A program made the translations under genes and the position numbers. Below, one piece after another: positions 33,317 to 44,699 of a stretch of DNA of 64,000 nt (the stretch's first letter is position 1; every line of letters starts with the position of its first letter). Under the pieces are notes generated by a model. It was not told the DNA's origin and did no database searches. It was given only the letters and a program-made list of their open reading frames with translations. This DNA is from Tistrella mobilis (GTDB lineage: Bacteria; Pseudomonadota; Alphaproteobacteria; Tistrellales; Tistrellaceae), in contig NZ_CP121017.1 of assembly GCF_041468085.1 (NCBI RefSeq), positions 847,501 through 911,500 on the forward strand, in the 5' to 3' direction.

Positions 33317-35202
33317 CCGGCCTCCGGCAGTTCGATGATAAACGTGGCACCCGCGCCATCCGTGTCAGGCGAGCATGCGGAAAGCGTGCCGCCCATCTCG
33401 CGCACCAGATCGGCCGAGATCACCAGACCCAGGCCCAGCCCGTCGGGTTTGGTGGTGCGGAAGGGCAGGAAAAGGGCCTCGCGGATATCGGGCGCAAGCC
33501 CGGGCCCGTTGTCCGAGACCTGAAGCCCGAGCCTCGATGCGCCGTCATCGGCCCTGGATCGCGACAGCCGGATGGTGATCCGCGGGGCCGGACGGCCGTC
33601 GACGGCATCGACGGCATTACCGATCAGATTGACCAGCACCTGTTCCAGTCGCACCCGTTCCGCCACCACCCGGGCCCCGGCGATGTCTGCCGGGATGTCG
33701 CGCACCAGATCGATGCCGCCGGCGCGGATCCGGTGGCCCAGCAGCAGCAGGGCGCCATCGATCGCCTCGGTCACCCGTACAGGCGTCGGCGCGGTGCCGG
33801 CCTTGCGGGCGAAGCCGCGCAGCTGGCCGGTGATCGTGCCGATCCGGGCGGTCAATTCGGCGATGCGGGACAGGTTGGCCAGGGCGGCATCGGCCCGGCC
33901 GCGATCCAGGAAGGCGCGGGCATTGTCGGCGAAGGCGCGGATCGCCGCCACCGGCTGATTGATCTCATGGGCGACGCTGGCGGCGATCCGTCCCAGCACC
34001 GCCAGCCGCCCGGCCTGGATCAGATCGTCCTGCAGGCGCCGCGCCGCGGCCTCGGCCTGGCGGCGTTCTTCCATTTCGGCTTCCAGGGCCGCATAGGCGC
34101 GGGCGAGATCGGCGGTGCGACCGGCGACCGCCGCTTCCAGCCTCTGCCGCTCATGGGCGGCATGGGCGGCCCGGCCTTGCAACTGCTGGCGGCGATAGAG
34201 CCCGGCTGCCGCGAGCGTTGCAAGCAGGGCAATGCCGGCGCCGGCAAGCGCGCGCGCATCCGCCACCGCCCGTCGCACGGCCTGGTCGGCCGGGGTCATC
34301 AGATGCAGGGTCCAGCCGATCTCGGGCATGGTCAGGCTTTGATGCAGCATGCCGGTCCCGTCGACGCTGACCAGCCGGCCATCATCCGTGCCGGGGCTGA
34401 AGGGCAGGGGGGTGAGCGGCGCATCACCATATTGCAGCCCGGCACGGATCGCGGCACGCGTCTCTTCGGGCAGCGGCGCCAGGCTTTGGAAGCGCCAGCC
34501 GGCGATCCCGCTGACCAGCACCACGCCACGGGCATCGGTGGCGAAGATCCGTTCAGGGGCGCCGGCCCAGATCGCCTCCAGCCGGTCGAACTCGATCTTC
34601 ACCACCATCACGCCCAATCCGGATCGGGGTGCGGGGCCCCGGTCGTCGTCGATCCGCCGGGCCAGATACATGCCGGGGCGGTGGCTGACCGTGCCCATGG
34701 CGAAATGCTCTGCGGCACCTTCGGCCATGGCGACCGCGTGATAGGGCCGGAAGCCGTAGTCGTTGCCCACGAAGCTGACCGGGCTCGACCAGTTGCTGGC
34801 CGCCAGCGTCAGCCCGTGATCGTCGATCAGATAGATGACCGCAGCGCGGGTGGCGCGGGCCAGTGCTTCCAGCTTGCGGTTCAGCCGGTCGCGGGCGGCA
34901 CCGTTTTCCGGTGCACGCAACACGGCCAGGGCATCGGGATCACGCGCCAGCACCACCGGCAGGGCGCGCTGCTTGTCGATCTCGGCGCCGAGCGCCTCGG
35001 CATTGAGCGACAGCGCCACGCGCCCGGCCTGGGTGAGATCGGCCAGCACCTCATCCCGGGCAATCCGCCCGGCCTGCCAGACCACAAGGCCGCCGACGGC
35101 AAGCCACAGGCAGACGAAAACCGCCCGGATCACGATCCGTTTCCGGCGGATCGGCCTGGCATCGGCAGGTGCGAAAGTGGCGGTGTCGGCAGGATCGGTC
35201 AT
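33313..35202 (-). CDS. dctB: C4-dicarboxylate sensor kinase DctB
   Basis: A 629-residue inner-membrane kinase. TM1 is at ~25-45 and TM2 at ~310-330, with a periplasmic double-PDC/Cache sensor in between ([15 protein letters not shown]-type [19 protein letters not shown] and [13 protein letters not shown]). A coiled coil (~345-400) leads to the H-box [20 protein letters not shown], and the ATPase has N-box [13 protein letters not shown]1 [12 protein letters not shown] and G2 GLGLGLVIS. The start at 35202 is set by homology. It is divergent from dctA and overlaps dctD, which is the standard rhizobial arrangement. Confidence 0.92.
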   Translation of the reverse strand: MTDPADTATFAPADARPIRRKRIVIRAVFVCLWLAVGGLVVWQAGRIARDEVLADLTQAGRVALSLNAEALGAEIDKQRALPVVLARDPDALAVLRAPENGAARDRLNRKLEALARATRAAVIYLIDDHGLTLAASNWSSPVSFVGNDYGFRPYHAVAMAEGAAEHFAMGTVSHRPGMYLARRIDDDRGPAPRSGLGVMVVKIEFDRLEAIWAGAPERIFATDARGVVLVSGIAGWRFQSLAPLPEETRAAIRAGLQYGDAPLTPLPFSPGTDDGRLVSVDGTGMLHQSLTMPEIGWTLHLMTPADQAVRRAVADARALAGAGIALLATLAAAGLYRRQQLQGRAAHAAHERQRLEAAVAGRTADLARAYAALEAEMEERRQAEAAARRLQDDLIQAGRLAVLGRIAASVAHEINQPVAAIRAFADNARAFLDRGRADAALANLSRIAELTARIGTITGQLRGFARKAGTAPTPVRVTEAIDGALLLLGHRIRAGGIDLVRDIPADIAGARVVAERVRLEQVLVNLIGNAVDAVDGRPAPRITIRLSRSRADDGASRLGLQVSDNGPGLAPDIREALFLPFRTTKPDGLGLGLVISADLVREMGGTLSACSPDTDGAGATFIIELPEAG

Positions 35203-35238
35203 GGTCTCAGTCTCCGACGAATCGCAGCCGGGCGCAAA

Positions 35239-35255
35239 TCCGCACATCGTGCGGA
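35239..35255. promoter_or_regulatory. Candidate DctD upstream activator site
   Basis: TCCGCAC-ATC-GTGCGGA is a perfect 7-3-7 dyad, about 120 bases upstream of the sigma-54 promoter. A second half copy (ATCCGCACATT) lies at 35289-35299. The spacing suits an enhancer for a DctD dimer. Confidence 0.6.
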
Positions 35256-35372
35256 GTTTCGCCATCACCCCGCCAATTCTGGGCGAATATCCGCACATTC
35301 CCCGGGCAGTCCGGGAGTGCATGCCGGGTATTCCATCAGGGAATTCAAGGATTTGGTTCACACCCCTCCGGC

Positions 35373-35388
35373 TGGCACGGCGATTGCC
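35373..35388 (+). promoter_or_regulatory. Sigma-54 promoter of dctA
   Basis: TGGCACGGCGATTGCC has the -24 GG and -12 GC elements in perfect form (TGGCAC, N5, TTGC) with the correct spacing. It lies 99 bases upstream of dctA. Confidence 0.88.
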
Positions 35389-35486
35389 AACAGGCGCTTC
35401 CAGGCCCGCCCGCAGGGGATGGCGGGCCGGATTCCAAGATCGGCCGGCGCCGCACGCCGGCGAAAACCCGGAGGAGGACGCCGGCG

Positions 35487-36899
35487 ATGGCACAGGGTCT
35501 CGCAGGGCAGGGCGCGCAGGCAGGCGCCGCCCGACCGAAGAAGTTCTACCAGCACCTCTATGTCCAGGTCCTGATCGCGGTTGCGGCGGGCATCATCCTT
35601 GGCCATTTCTACCCTCAGCTGGGCGCGGATCTGAAGCCGCTCGGCGATGCCTTCATCAAACTGGTCAAGATGATCATCGCCCCGGTCATCTTCCTGACCG
35701 TGGTCACCGGCATCGCGGGCATGAGCGATCTTGAGAAGGTCGGTCGGGTCGGCGCCAAGGCCATGATCTATTTCCTGGTCTTCTCGACGCTGGCCCTGAT
35801 CGTGGGGCTGATTGTGGCGAATGTCGTCCAGCCCGGCGCCGGCATGCATATCGATCCGGCGAGCCTGGATGCCGCCGCGGTCAAGGCCTATGCCGACAAG
35901 GCGCATGACCAGACCCTGATCGGCTTCCTGATGGGCATCATTCCGGCCACCGCCTTCAGCGCCTTTGCCTCGGGCGACATTCTGCAGGTGCTGTTCTTCT
36001 CGGTGCTGTTCGGCGTCGGCCTGTCGATGATCGGTGATCGCGGGGCGCCGGTGCTCAACGTCCTGAAGATCACCACCCAGGTGGTCTTCAACATCGTCCA
36101 TATCGTGATGAAGGTCGCGCCCATCGGTGCCTTCGGCGCGATGGCCTTCACCATCGGCAAATACGGCATCGGCTCGATCGCCAATCTGGCGATGCTGGTC
36201 GGCACCTTCTATATCACCGCGCTCTTCTTCGTGCTGGTCATCCTGGGGGCGGTCGCCCGGGCGAACGGCTTCTCGATCCTGCGCCTGATCCGCTTCATCA
36301 AGGCCGAACTGCTGCTGGTGCTGGGGACCAGCTCGTCGGAATCGGCGCTGCCCTCGCTGATGGAAAAGATGGAGAAGGCCGGCTGTTCGAAGCCTGTCGT
36401 CGGGCTCGTCGTACCGACCGGCTATTCCTTCAACCTGGACGGCACCAACATCTACATGACCATGGCGGCGCTGTTCATCGCCCAGGCGACCGACACGCCT
36501 CTGGGGCTGGGCGATCAGATCCTGCTGCTGCTGGTGGCGATGCTGAGTTCCAAGGGCGCTGCCGGCGTCACCGGATCGGGCTTCATCACGCTGGCGGCAA
36601 CCCTGGCCGTGGTGCCGAGCGTGCCGGTTGCCGGCATGGCGCTGATCCTGGGCGTCGACCGGTTCATGTCGGAATGCCGTTCGCTGACCAATTTCATCGG
36701 CAATGCCATGGCCGCGATCGTGGTCGCCCGCTGGGAAGGGGAGCTGGATCGCGACCGCCTGGCGGCGACGCTGGAAGCCGGCCGGGTTCTGGATGATGCG
36801 CCCGCGGCGGTTCCTGCCCATATGCCGGCCCCCGGGCTGGCCCGCCCGCTTGCGGGCCCACCGATCGCGGGGACTCCGATCGCGGGGCCGGCCGAGTAA
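35487..36899 (+). CDS. dctA: C4-dicarboxylate transporter DctA
   Basis: A 470-residue inner-membrane symporter (DAACS family) for succinate, fumarate and malate with cations. The family signatures are present: serine-rich loop [40 protein letters not shown] and the C-terminal [20 protein letters not shown]. The start at 35487 follows a strong GGAGGAGG site. There is an N-terminal extension of ~20 residues and a low-complexity Pro/Ala/Gly tail ([12 protein letters not shown]). Transcribed from a sigma-54 promoter and controlled by the divergent dctB-dctD pair. Confidence 0.95.
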   Translation: MAQGLAGQGAQAGAARPKKFYQHLYVQVLIAVAAGIILGHFYPQLGADLKPLGDAFIKLVKMIIAPVIFLTVVTGIAGMSDLEKVGRVGAKAMIYFLVFSTLALIVGLIVANVVQPGAGMHIDPASLDAAAVKAYADKAHDQTLIGFLMGIIPATAFSAFASGDILQVLFFSVLFGVGLSMIGDRGAPVLNVLKITTQVVFNIVHIVMKVAPIGAFGAMAFTIGKYGIGSIANLAMLVGTFYITALFFVLVILGAVARANGFSILRLIRFIKAELLLVLGTSSSESALPSLMEKMEKAGCSKPVVGLVVPTGYSFNLDGTNIYMTMAALFIAQATDTPLGLGDQILLLLVAMLSSKGAAGVTGSGFITLAATLAVVPSVPVAGMALILGVDRFMSECRSLTNFIGNAMAAIVVARWEGELDRDRLAATLEAGRVLDDAPAAVPAHMPAPGLARPLAGPPIAGTPIAGPAE

Positions 36900-37029
36900 G
36901 GCCCGTCCCGCCAGACCTGCCCCGGGGGAAGGGGGCACGCGGCCCCGCCGGGGCGCCATCCGTCGGGGGACGTGGATGGTGCCGGGCGGGGCCGCAGCTT
37001 TATGTGGCGGTGGCCCTTGCCGTGAAAGC

Positions 37030-37641
37030 TCAGGGCAGCTTCTGCGCGGTCTTCGCCGCGTCACGATCGCGGCAGCGCTTCACCCAGTCGGCGACATGGG
37101 GCACGCCCGACAGATCCATGCGGGCGGCCGCCAGCCAGTGGACGATCGACGAGACGTTCAGATCGGCGACGGTGAAGCGGCCGCCGATCAGCCAGCCGTC
37201 GCCCTTCGCCAGCGCCTTGTCCAGCACGGCAAGCGGCCGGGCCAGACTGGTTTCCGCCGCTTCGGCGCGGGCGGCATCGCGGGCTTCGCCCCTCAGCACC
37301 AGGCGGTGCATAAGCACGGTCAGCGACAGCGATTCAAGATCGGTGACGGCCCAGAAGCTCCACTGGGCCATCAGCCCCGCCTCTGCCGCATCCCGGGCCG
37401 CGAGCGGCCCGCCATGCTTTGCGGCCAGATAGAGGTTGATCGCCATGGATTCGCTGATGACCACGCCGTCATCCTCGATCACCGGAATCCGGAGATTGGG
37501 GTTGAGGCGGGCGATGTCGGGGTCGCTCGCCGCGTCGGCGATCTTGACCGGGATGTGCTCGTAGGCGATGCCGAGTTCCTCGGCCATCCAGAGATTGCGC
37601 GAGGTGCGCGACGCGCTCATCCCGTAGATCTTCAACGTCAT
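37030..37641 (-). CDS. Glutathione S-transferase
   Basis: A 203-residue GST. The N-terminal thioredoxin-like domain has the Ser catalytic region YGMSASRTSRNLWMAEEL and the cis-Pro/GSH contact IPVIEDDGVVISESMAINLY. The C-terminal helical domain runs from ~85 and contains FTVADLNVSSIVHWLAAAR. It detoxifies electrophiles by conjugating glutathione; class assignment is uncertain (beta- or nu-like). It stands alone between dctA and the hybrid kinase gene. Confidence 0.88.
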   Translation of the reverse strand: MTLKIYGMSASRTSRNLWMAEELGIAYEHIPVKIADAASDPDIARLNPNLRIPVIEDDGVVISESMAINLYLAAKHGGPLAARDAAEAGLMAQWSFWAVTDLESLSLTVLMHRLVLRGEARDAARAEAAETSLARPLAVLDKALAKGDGWLIGGRFTVADLNVSSIVHWLAAARMDLSGVPHVADWVKRCRDRDAAKTAQKLP

Positions 37642-37764
37642 GACCCGTGTTTCCTCCGTCGGTCGGGTCCCCCGGCCTTGCGCGGGGGTATCGTGGACGG
37701 CAGGACGTTAGCACGAGCCGCGGGGCGCGCGCATCGCTGCAGGTGGCCGCAGGGCGCGCGCCGG

Positions 37765-40014
37765 TCAGTAGGGCTGGTATTCCCTGAGCCGCGCCCGGCG
37801 CAGCAGCAGCTCGACCAGGGTCGCGCGCAGGCGGGTGGTGAAGGCATCCAGATGGGTGCCGCGCAGCGGCTCTCCCTCGTCGTTCTCCACCGCGATCGCC
37901 AGACGCCGGCCGCAGAGGGCCAGCTGATCCAGGCCGAGCAGGGCGGCCTGGCCCGCGATCGTCCGCGCGTCGTCGGCCAGCACCACAGGGTCGGCGTCGT
38001 GGGTCATCCGGCGGATACGATCGGTGGCGGTGGCCATGAAGCCGTCGAGCATCTGGGCTACACGATCCTGTCCCATCTGACGCTGCAAGCGGTCGATCGC
38101 AGCCATTTCGTCGCCCACCGCTTCGACCGGCGCCTCGGGATGCGGCGCGGCGGACTGCGGCGGCGCGGGCGGGGGCATCCGGCGGATGCGGGTATAGCGC
38201 TGCAGCATCTCGGCCAGTTCGGACAGCTGCACGGGCTTGGCCATATAGTCGTTCATGCCGGCCTCGCGGCACTGTTCCATGGCCGAATCGAAGGCATTGG
38301 CTGTCAGCGCCACCATCGGCACCCCGGCCAGTCTCGGATCGGTCAGGCCGCGGATGGCACGCGCCGCCTCCAGCCCGTTCATCACCGGCATGCGCATGTC
38401 CATCAGCACCAGATCTATGCCGCCACGCGCGACGATGGCCAAGGCCTCGGCGCCGTCTTCGGCCTTTTCCACCACGCAGCCCAGGCGCTTGAGCATGGCG
38501 GTGAGGACTTCGCGGTTCATCTCCACATCGTCTGCCACCAGCACCCGCGGGCCGCGCCCTTCGGCGGCGGGCGGCGGGGTTGGTGCGGCTTCCGCGCGGT
38601 CCAGCGCCGTGACCGCCCGGCCGGTCTTGAGGGGGGTTTCCGGCAAGGGCGCCTCGAAGCGGAACAGGGCCCCGCGGGTAACGCTGTGGTCCAGCTCCAG
38701 CCGGCCACCCATGGCAGCGGCAAGCCGCGCCGAGATCGCAAGGCCGAGCCCCGTCCCGGCGGCGCTGCCCGCGCTCTCGTCCAGCTGCGAAAAATCCTTG
38801 AACAGCAGATGCCGGCGCTCGGGTGGGATGCCCGGCCCGTCATCCTGCACCTCGAAGCGCAACCACCCGTCATCCCCCCGGCGCGCCCGCAGGATGACCC
38901 GGCCCTGGGGCGTGAACTTCACCGCGTTCGACAACAGATTAAGCAGCACCTGCTGCAGGCGCATCGCATCGGCGCGGACGGCGTGGGGCAGATCTGCCGC
39001 GGCATCGGTGATCAGGACCAGCCCCTTGGCTGTGGCCTGGGGGGCGACGACATCGCTGACCACGGTCAGCAACCCGCGCAGATCCACCCCGTCGCGCGGC
39101 TGAAGTTCCAGCTTGCCGGCTTCGATCTTCGAGAAATCGAGCACGTCGTTGATGACGCCCAGCAGATGCCGGCCGGCACTTGCGATCATCTGCACCCGCT
39201 GGCGCGGCCCCGGCCCGACCCCCGGATCGCCCAGCAGCAGCTGAGCGGCGCCCAGAACGCCGTTCAGCGGCGTGCGCAGTTCGTGGCTCATGGTCGCAAG
39301 GAAGCGCGATTTCGCGAAACTGGCCCGCTCTGCGGCCTGTCGGGCGTTTTCCAGCTCGGCGGCATGGCGCTCGCCGTCTTCGACCAGCATGCTCCACAGC
39401 ATCGCGAAATTGCTGCCGACATAGAACATGCCGGCAAGTGCCAGGAAGCCGGACTGGACCCAGGTGCTGGCCAGCACGCTGTCGATGTCGGGACCGGCCA
39501 GGGTGGCCAGCCCCCGCACCAGCGTCAGGCTGCCGAAGATCGCGAAGACGATGCCGGCGGCATGCAGGGACGGCCGTGCACGGCCGCGGATATCATTTCG
39601 GATCGCGACCACGGCGCACATCAGCAGCAGCAGGCCGGACCCGGTGGAATAGGAAACGATCCGTGCCTTGAGGTCCGGGCTGGCGACCGTGAAGGCCAGC
39701 ACCAGCCCCATCGTCACCGCGATGACCGCGATCGCCGGCGGCATCAGGCCGCGCCGTCCGGTCAGGCGTTCGAAACTGGTGAGGTAGAGCGCGGACGAGA
39801 CCAGCAGCAGGCCGTTCGCGGCCAGCGTGGTCGGCAGATCGCTGGTTGCCAGGTTGAAGGCCAGCATCAGCGAGGCGATCGCCCGCGCCGCATTGCCGGC
39901 GGTCCACCACAGGACATGGGCGGGGCCGCGCCGCGCCGCACTGACCGCAGCAAATCCGATGGTCAGGGTCACGGTGATCCAGGCGTTGTAGATCGCCAAT
40001 GTGACGATGTCCAT
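37765..40014 (-). CDS. Hybrid histidine kinase with receiver and degenerate Hpt domain
   Basis: A 749-residue membrane sensor. Residues ~1-215 hold six or seven membrane helices. HisKA follows with the H-box FLATMSHELRTPLNGVLGAA, then HATPase (N-box LLNLLSNAVKFTPQG, G1 DDGPGIPP, G2 GTGLGLAI). The receiver is at ~505-630 (LVADDVEMNRE, phospho-Asp in LVLMDMRMPVMNG, LTANAF, AKPVQ). The C-terminal ~110 residues align with an Hpt domain, but the phosphorylated His is Arg: ADDARTIAGQAALLGLDQLA in place of the usual H-x-L-K-G. Phosphotransfer through that domain therefore looks impossible. The ribosome site is GGAGGGGGCGG. It follows a sugar ABC operon on the same strand by 84 bases, with a terminator-like hairpin between. 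Confidence 0.88.
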   Translation of the reverse strand: MDIVTLAIYNAWITVTLTIGFAAVSAARRGPAHVLWWTAGNAARAIASLMLAFNLATSDLPTTLAANGLLLVSSALYLTSFERLTGRRGLMPPAIAVIAVTMGLVLAFTVASPDLKARIVSYSTGSGLLLLMCAVVAIRNDIRGRARPSLHAAGIVFAIFGSLTLVRGLATLAGPDIDSVLASTWVQSGFLALAGMFYVGSNFAMLWSMLVEDGERHAAELENARQAAERASFAKSRFLATMSHELRTPLNGVLGAAQLLLGDPGVGPGPRQRVQMIASAGRHLLGVINDVLDFSKIEAGKLELQPRDGVDLRGLLTVVSDVVAPQATAKGLVLITDAAADLPHAVRADAMRLQQVLLNLLSNAVKFTPQGRVILRARRGDDGWLRFEVQDDGPGIPPERRHLLFKDFSQLDESAGSAAGTGLGLAISARLAAAMGGRLELDHSVTRGALFRFEAPLPETPLKTGRAVTALDRAEAAPTPPPAAEGRGPRVLVADDVEMNREVLTAMLKRLGCVVEKAEDGAEALAIVARGGIDLVLMDMRMPVMNGLEAARAIRGLTDPRLAGVPMVALTANAFDSAMEQCREAGMNDYMAKPVQLSELAEMLQRYTRIRRMPPPAPPQSAAPHPEAPVEAVGDEMAAIDRLQRQMGQDRVAQMLDGFMATATDRIRRMTHDADPVVLADDARTIAGQAALLGLDQLALCGRRLAIAVENDEGEPLRGTHLDAFTTRLRATLVELLLRRARLREYQPY

Positions 40015-40073
40015 CTTCCGCCCCCTCCGGCGTGTACGTCCTCAGAGATCCTATACTGTCCCGAAAAGGGGTA

Positions 40074-40094
40074 AAGAAATCGCGTATATCGCGA
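40074..40094 (-). terminator. Candidate terminator of the sugar ABC operon
   Basis: On the minus strand TCGCG-ATATA-CGCGA (40094-40080) is followed by TTTCTTT. The stem is short (5 bp). It separates the ATPase gene from the kinase gene. Confidence 0.45.
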
Positions 40095-40098
40095 GCCG

Positions 40099-41169
40099 TC
40101 AGACGGAAAATCGACCGGAGTCGAGCCGGCGCTCATCGGCAGCGAACGGATGCAGGCTGCCGCGGCGGGCGGTGACGGCGATCCGGCTGCCCGGGGCCGG
40201 GGCTGTCCGGTGATGGCGGACAACGATGTCGCAGCCGTCGTCGACCCGCAGATGCAGGATCCGGCTGTCGCCCAGTTCTTCGATCATCGCCACCCGGCCG
40301 GCTGCGACCGCATCGGGCGCATCCGGGGCCGCGATCGCCAGATCCTCGGGCCGGATGCCGATCCAGGCGGTGCCGTCGGGCAGATCGTCTGCCCTGGCCA
40401 GGGCCTGGCCGGTGGGGCTTGCCGGCGTCAGGACGTTCATCTGCGGGCTGCCCAGGAAGCGGGCGACGAAGAGTGTGCCGGGGCGGGTGTAGAGATCGTG
40501 CGGGGGCCCCGCCTGCTCGATCCGGCCGCGGTTCAGCACCACCAGCCGGTCGGCCAGCGTCATCGCTTCCACCTGATCATGGGTGACGTGGATGATGGTG
40601 GCGCCAAGCTTCGCATGCATCGCGGCAAGCTCCACCCGTGTGCCGGCGCGCAGCGCGGCATCCAGGTTGGACAATGGCTCGTCGAACAGGAAGACCTTGG
40701 GGTCGCGCACGATCGCGCGGGCGATCGCCACCCGCTGGCGCTGGCCGCCCGACAGCTGGGCCGGCTTGCGGTCCATCAGCTCGCCGATCTTCAGCATGTC
40801 TGCGGCCCTGGCGATCCGCGCGTGAATGTCGGCGTCCGACGCCCCGGCGATCTTCAGCCCGAAGCCGATATTGCGGCGGACGGTCATATGCGGGTAGAGC
40901 GCATACGACTGGAACACCATCGACACACCGCGCTTCGCCGGCGGCAGCCGGTCGACCCTGGTGCCGTCGATCAGGATCTCGCCCGCGCTCGGTGCGTCCA
41001 GCCCGGCGATCAGGCGCAGCAGGGTGGATTTGCCGCAGCCCGAGGGGCCGACCACCACGGTGAAGCTGCCGCGGGGCACGGCGAGGTCCAGCCCGCGCAG
41101 CACCTCGGCCGCGCCATAGCGGCGGCCGAGGCCGCGAAGTTCCAGCATCGGGGGCAGATCGTCGGTCAT
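40099..41169 (-). CDS. Sugar ABC transporter ATP-binding protein (MalK/UgpC/ThuK-type)
   Basis: A 356-residue ATPase. It has Walker A VGPSGCGKSTLLRLIAGLD, the Q-loop FQSYALYPHM, signature LSGGQRQRVAIARAI, Walker B VFLFDEPLSNLDA and switch His THDQVEAM. The C-terminal ~120 residues are the OB-fold/TOBE domain of the CUT1 group (GIRPEDLAIA). It powers the importer encoded upstream on the same strand; the gap to the permease stop is 9 bases. Confidence 0.92.
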   Translation of the reverse strand: MTDDLPPMLELRGLGRRYGAAEVLRGLDLAVPRGSFTVVVGPSGCGKSTLLRLIAGLDAPSAGEILIDGTRVDRLPPAKRGVSMVFQSYALYPHMTVRRNIGFGLKIAGASDADIHARIARAADMLKIGELMDRKPAQLSGGQRQRVAIARAIVRDPKVFLFDEPLSNLDAALRAGTRVELAAMHAKLGATIIHVTHDQVEAMTLADRLVVLNRGRIEQAGPPHDLYTRPGTLFVARFLGSPQMNVLTPASPTGQALARADDLPDGTAWIGIRPEDLAIAAPDAPDAVAAGRVAMIEELGDSRILHLRVDDGCDIVVRHHRTAPAPGSRIAVTARRGSLHPFAADERRLDSGRFSV

Positions 41170-41178
41170 GGGAACGCG

Positions 41179-42008
41179 TCAGCCTTTCACGGCGCCCGCC
41201 GTCAACCCGGCCACCAGACGGCGCTGGAAGACCAGCACCAGCGCCACCAGCGGCAGGGTGACCGTGACCGAGGCGGCCATGATCATCCCCCAGGGCAGCT
41301 CGTGCTGGCTGCCGCCGGTCAGCAGTGCGATGGCGACCGGCACCGTGCGCATGTCGTCGGTGAGGGTGAAGGTGAGGGCGAAGAGGAATTCGTTCCAGGC
41401 GATGATGAAGGCGATCAGCCCGGTGGTGACGATGGCCGGCCACATCAGCGGCAGGAAGATGCGGATCAGGATGGTGAAGGGGCCGGCCCCGTCCATGATC
41501 GCGGCTTCCTCGATCTCGACCGGCAGTTCGCGGATGAAGGTGGTGAGCACCCAGACCGTGAAGGGCAGGGTGAACAGCAGATAGGCGAGGGCAAGGCCCC
41601 AGAGCGAGTTGTAGAGGCCGAGCCCGCGGATCAGCGTGAACATGCCCGAGAGCACCGCTACCTGCGGGAACATCGAAACCGCGAGCACCGCGAGCAGGAT
41701 CAGCCGCCGGCCGGGAAAGCGGATCCGCCCCAGCGCATGGGCGGCGGTCAGGCCCAGTGCCGCCGAGGCGGTCACCACCAGCACCGCCACCAGCACCGAA
41801 TTCAGGATGCTGCGCCCGAAGGCGCCGGTTGCGAACAGGGCCCGGTAGTTGCCCAACTCGATCGCCTCCGGCCACCAGCGGATCCGGAAGATGCCGCTGC
41901 CGCTTTCCATCGAGGTCAGCACCGCATAGTAGAGCGGGAACAGCGACCAGAGCAGCAGCAGGACCACGGCGAGTGCAAGGCCCGCGGCGGCGAGGGGAGA
42001 GCGGCGGG

Positions 42009-42012
<4 letters not shown>
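41179..42012 (-). CDS. Sugar ABC transporter permease (MalG-like)
   Basis: A 277-residue inner-membrane protein with six membrane segments. The EAA loop that contacts the ATPase is EIEEAAIMDGAGPFTILIRI. The start at 42012 overlaps the stop of the other permease gene (ATGA at 42009-42012), which settles the start: the open frame that runs further upstream is a shadow of the MalF-like gene. Confidence 0.9.
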
Positions 42013-42952
<940 letters not shown>

Positions 42953-42956
<4 letters not shown>

Positions 42957-44260
42957 CAGCGCCCGCCGCGCGACAGGCGGCCGAGATCTCGGTCGAGACG
43001 GGCGAGGGCGGCTTCGGGCGTCACCCGCCCGGCCAGCGCATCCTGGGTGCGCTGCCAGACGGCGGCCGAGAGCCGGTTATAGCCGTCGCCCGTGGCGCGG
43101 GAAGGCCGGGCGACCGCGGTTTCGAAGGTCTGGTAGAGCTGGCCGAAGAACGGGTTGGCGGCCAGAACCTCGTCATCCTTGTAAAGCGCGGGGATGGTCG
43201 GGTTGTAGGCGGCTTCGACCGCGCGGCGCTTCTGCTCGGCGGCGCCGGTCAGGAAGCGTACCAGATCCGCCGCCTCGGCCGGGTGCTTCGAATAGCGCGA
43301 GACCGCCAGATGCCAGCCGCCCAGCGTGCCGGTGGTCTTGCCCTCGGGGCCTCCCGGCGGCAGGGCGGTGACGCCGACCTTGCCCTTGACGGGGCTGTCG
43401 GCGCTTTGCGCCAGGGCCCAGGCATAGGGCCAGTTGCGCATGAACACCGCCTTGCCCGACTGGAACACGCCGCGCGCGGCCTCTTCGTCATAGGTGAGCA
43501 CGCCTTCGGGCGAGATCTTCCCCACCCAGGACGCGGCTTCGGTCAGGGCGGCCAGGGCCTTGGGGTTGTTCACCGTCACCCGGCCGTCGGCATCGACGAC
43601 GGTGCCGCCGCCATAGGCGTCGATCCATTCCAGCGCATTGCAGGTGAGGCCCTCATAGGCCCGGCCCTGCCAGACATAGCCCCAGAGATCGCTCTGCCCG
43701 GCCGCGCGTTCCTTCTGCTGGATGTCGGTCGCGATGCGGGTGAGATCGGGCCAGCTTTCGGGCGGCTGGTGGCCGTATTTCTCCAGCAGATCCTTGCGGT
43801 AGTAGAGCACGCCGGCATCGGTCCACCAGGGCATGGCGACCAGCCGGCCGTCGACGGTGTCGTTCTCGATCAGGGCCGGGAAATGCTGCGCGGGGGCATC
43901 GCCCATATGCTCCGAAAGATCGACCAGATGCGGCGCCAGCATGCCCGGCCAGACCACGTCGATCTGCAGCACGTCGATATCGTCGGCGCCGGCGCCCAGG
44001 ATCTGCTGATAGAGCGCGAAGCGTTCATTCGAGGAATTGGGGGTCGAGACGATGTCGACCGTGTTGCCGGTGGTCCTCTCCCAGGCGGCGACCCCGTCGC
44101 GGCAGAGCGACAGCTCGACACCGATTGCCCCGCAGGAAATGGTGAGCGAGACAGGCTCGGCCCGGGCCTCCCCGCCCGCGCCGGCACTCGCGGCGGCAGC
44201 CAGCAGCATGCCCGCCGCAACCGTGATGCGGCGCATGTCCCGCCGCGTCGTCATGACCAT
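42953..44260 (-). CDS. Sugar ABC transporter substrate-binding protein (ThuE/trehalose-maltose type)
   Basis: A 435-residue periplasmic protein. A Tat-like start (MTTRRDMRRITVAAGMLLAA) leads to a cleavable signal ending near GEARAEP. The mature part follows the MalE-like CUT1 pattern: VSLTISCGAIGVELSLCRDG, VDIVSTPNSSNERFALYQQI, DVLQIDVVWPGMLAPHLVDL and GTLGGWHLAVSRYSKHPAEA. The whole pattern resembles ThuE of rhizobia, which binds trehalose and maltose; sugar specificity here is inferred from family memory. It heads a four-gene operon (binding protein, two permeases, ATPase). Confidence 0.88.
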
Positions 44261-44699
44261 CGGTCCAGATCCGCTTCTGAATTCGCCGGTGTGCCCGTGC
44301 CGGCCTCGTCATCCTCCGAAACATCCATCGCGACCACGTGATGTCGCGCTCAACTCTGCGCACGACCAGCGGGGGCCGGGTCTTCACCCCCGTCTGGCGG
44401 ACGGGGGCCGAGACCCGGAAAACTCACGCGGGCGATCCCTTTTGTTCTATCCCGATCGGGCGGAAAGTCCACCCATGATCTTCCTCCGACGCGACGGTTA
44501 TGCTGCCCGAGCGACCCGGAGAGAGGCGGATGATCGCGCTATTCATTCCTGCGGGGATATGTCGATCGCGATGGTTTCTTGACAGGGACAATCGGCCGGC
44601 GTTCGATGAAACGTCGTCAGGTGATCATGTGGTGAAAGCTTTGGCGACGCGCCTGCCGGCGCGACGGTCGCGCCGCACTGCAATTCATCGATCTACGAA
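44261..44699. other. Region between the sugar operon and the CRISPR locus
   Basis: No gene is supported on either strand. It should hold the promoter of the minus-strand sugar operon. A plus-strand TTGACA at 44579-44584 could be a -35 element for cas9 transcription, but the matching -10 is poor. Confidence 0.4.

Noticed and set aside
31979-35574. Long plus-strand frames opposite dctD and dctB
   Set aside because: No domains; the minus strand has full AAA+, receiver and kinase motifs.
36703-40074. Plus-strand open frame of over 1100 codons
   Set aside because: It is the shadow of dctA's end and the minus-strand hybrid kinase, which has complete domains; the plus-strand product has none.
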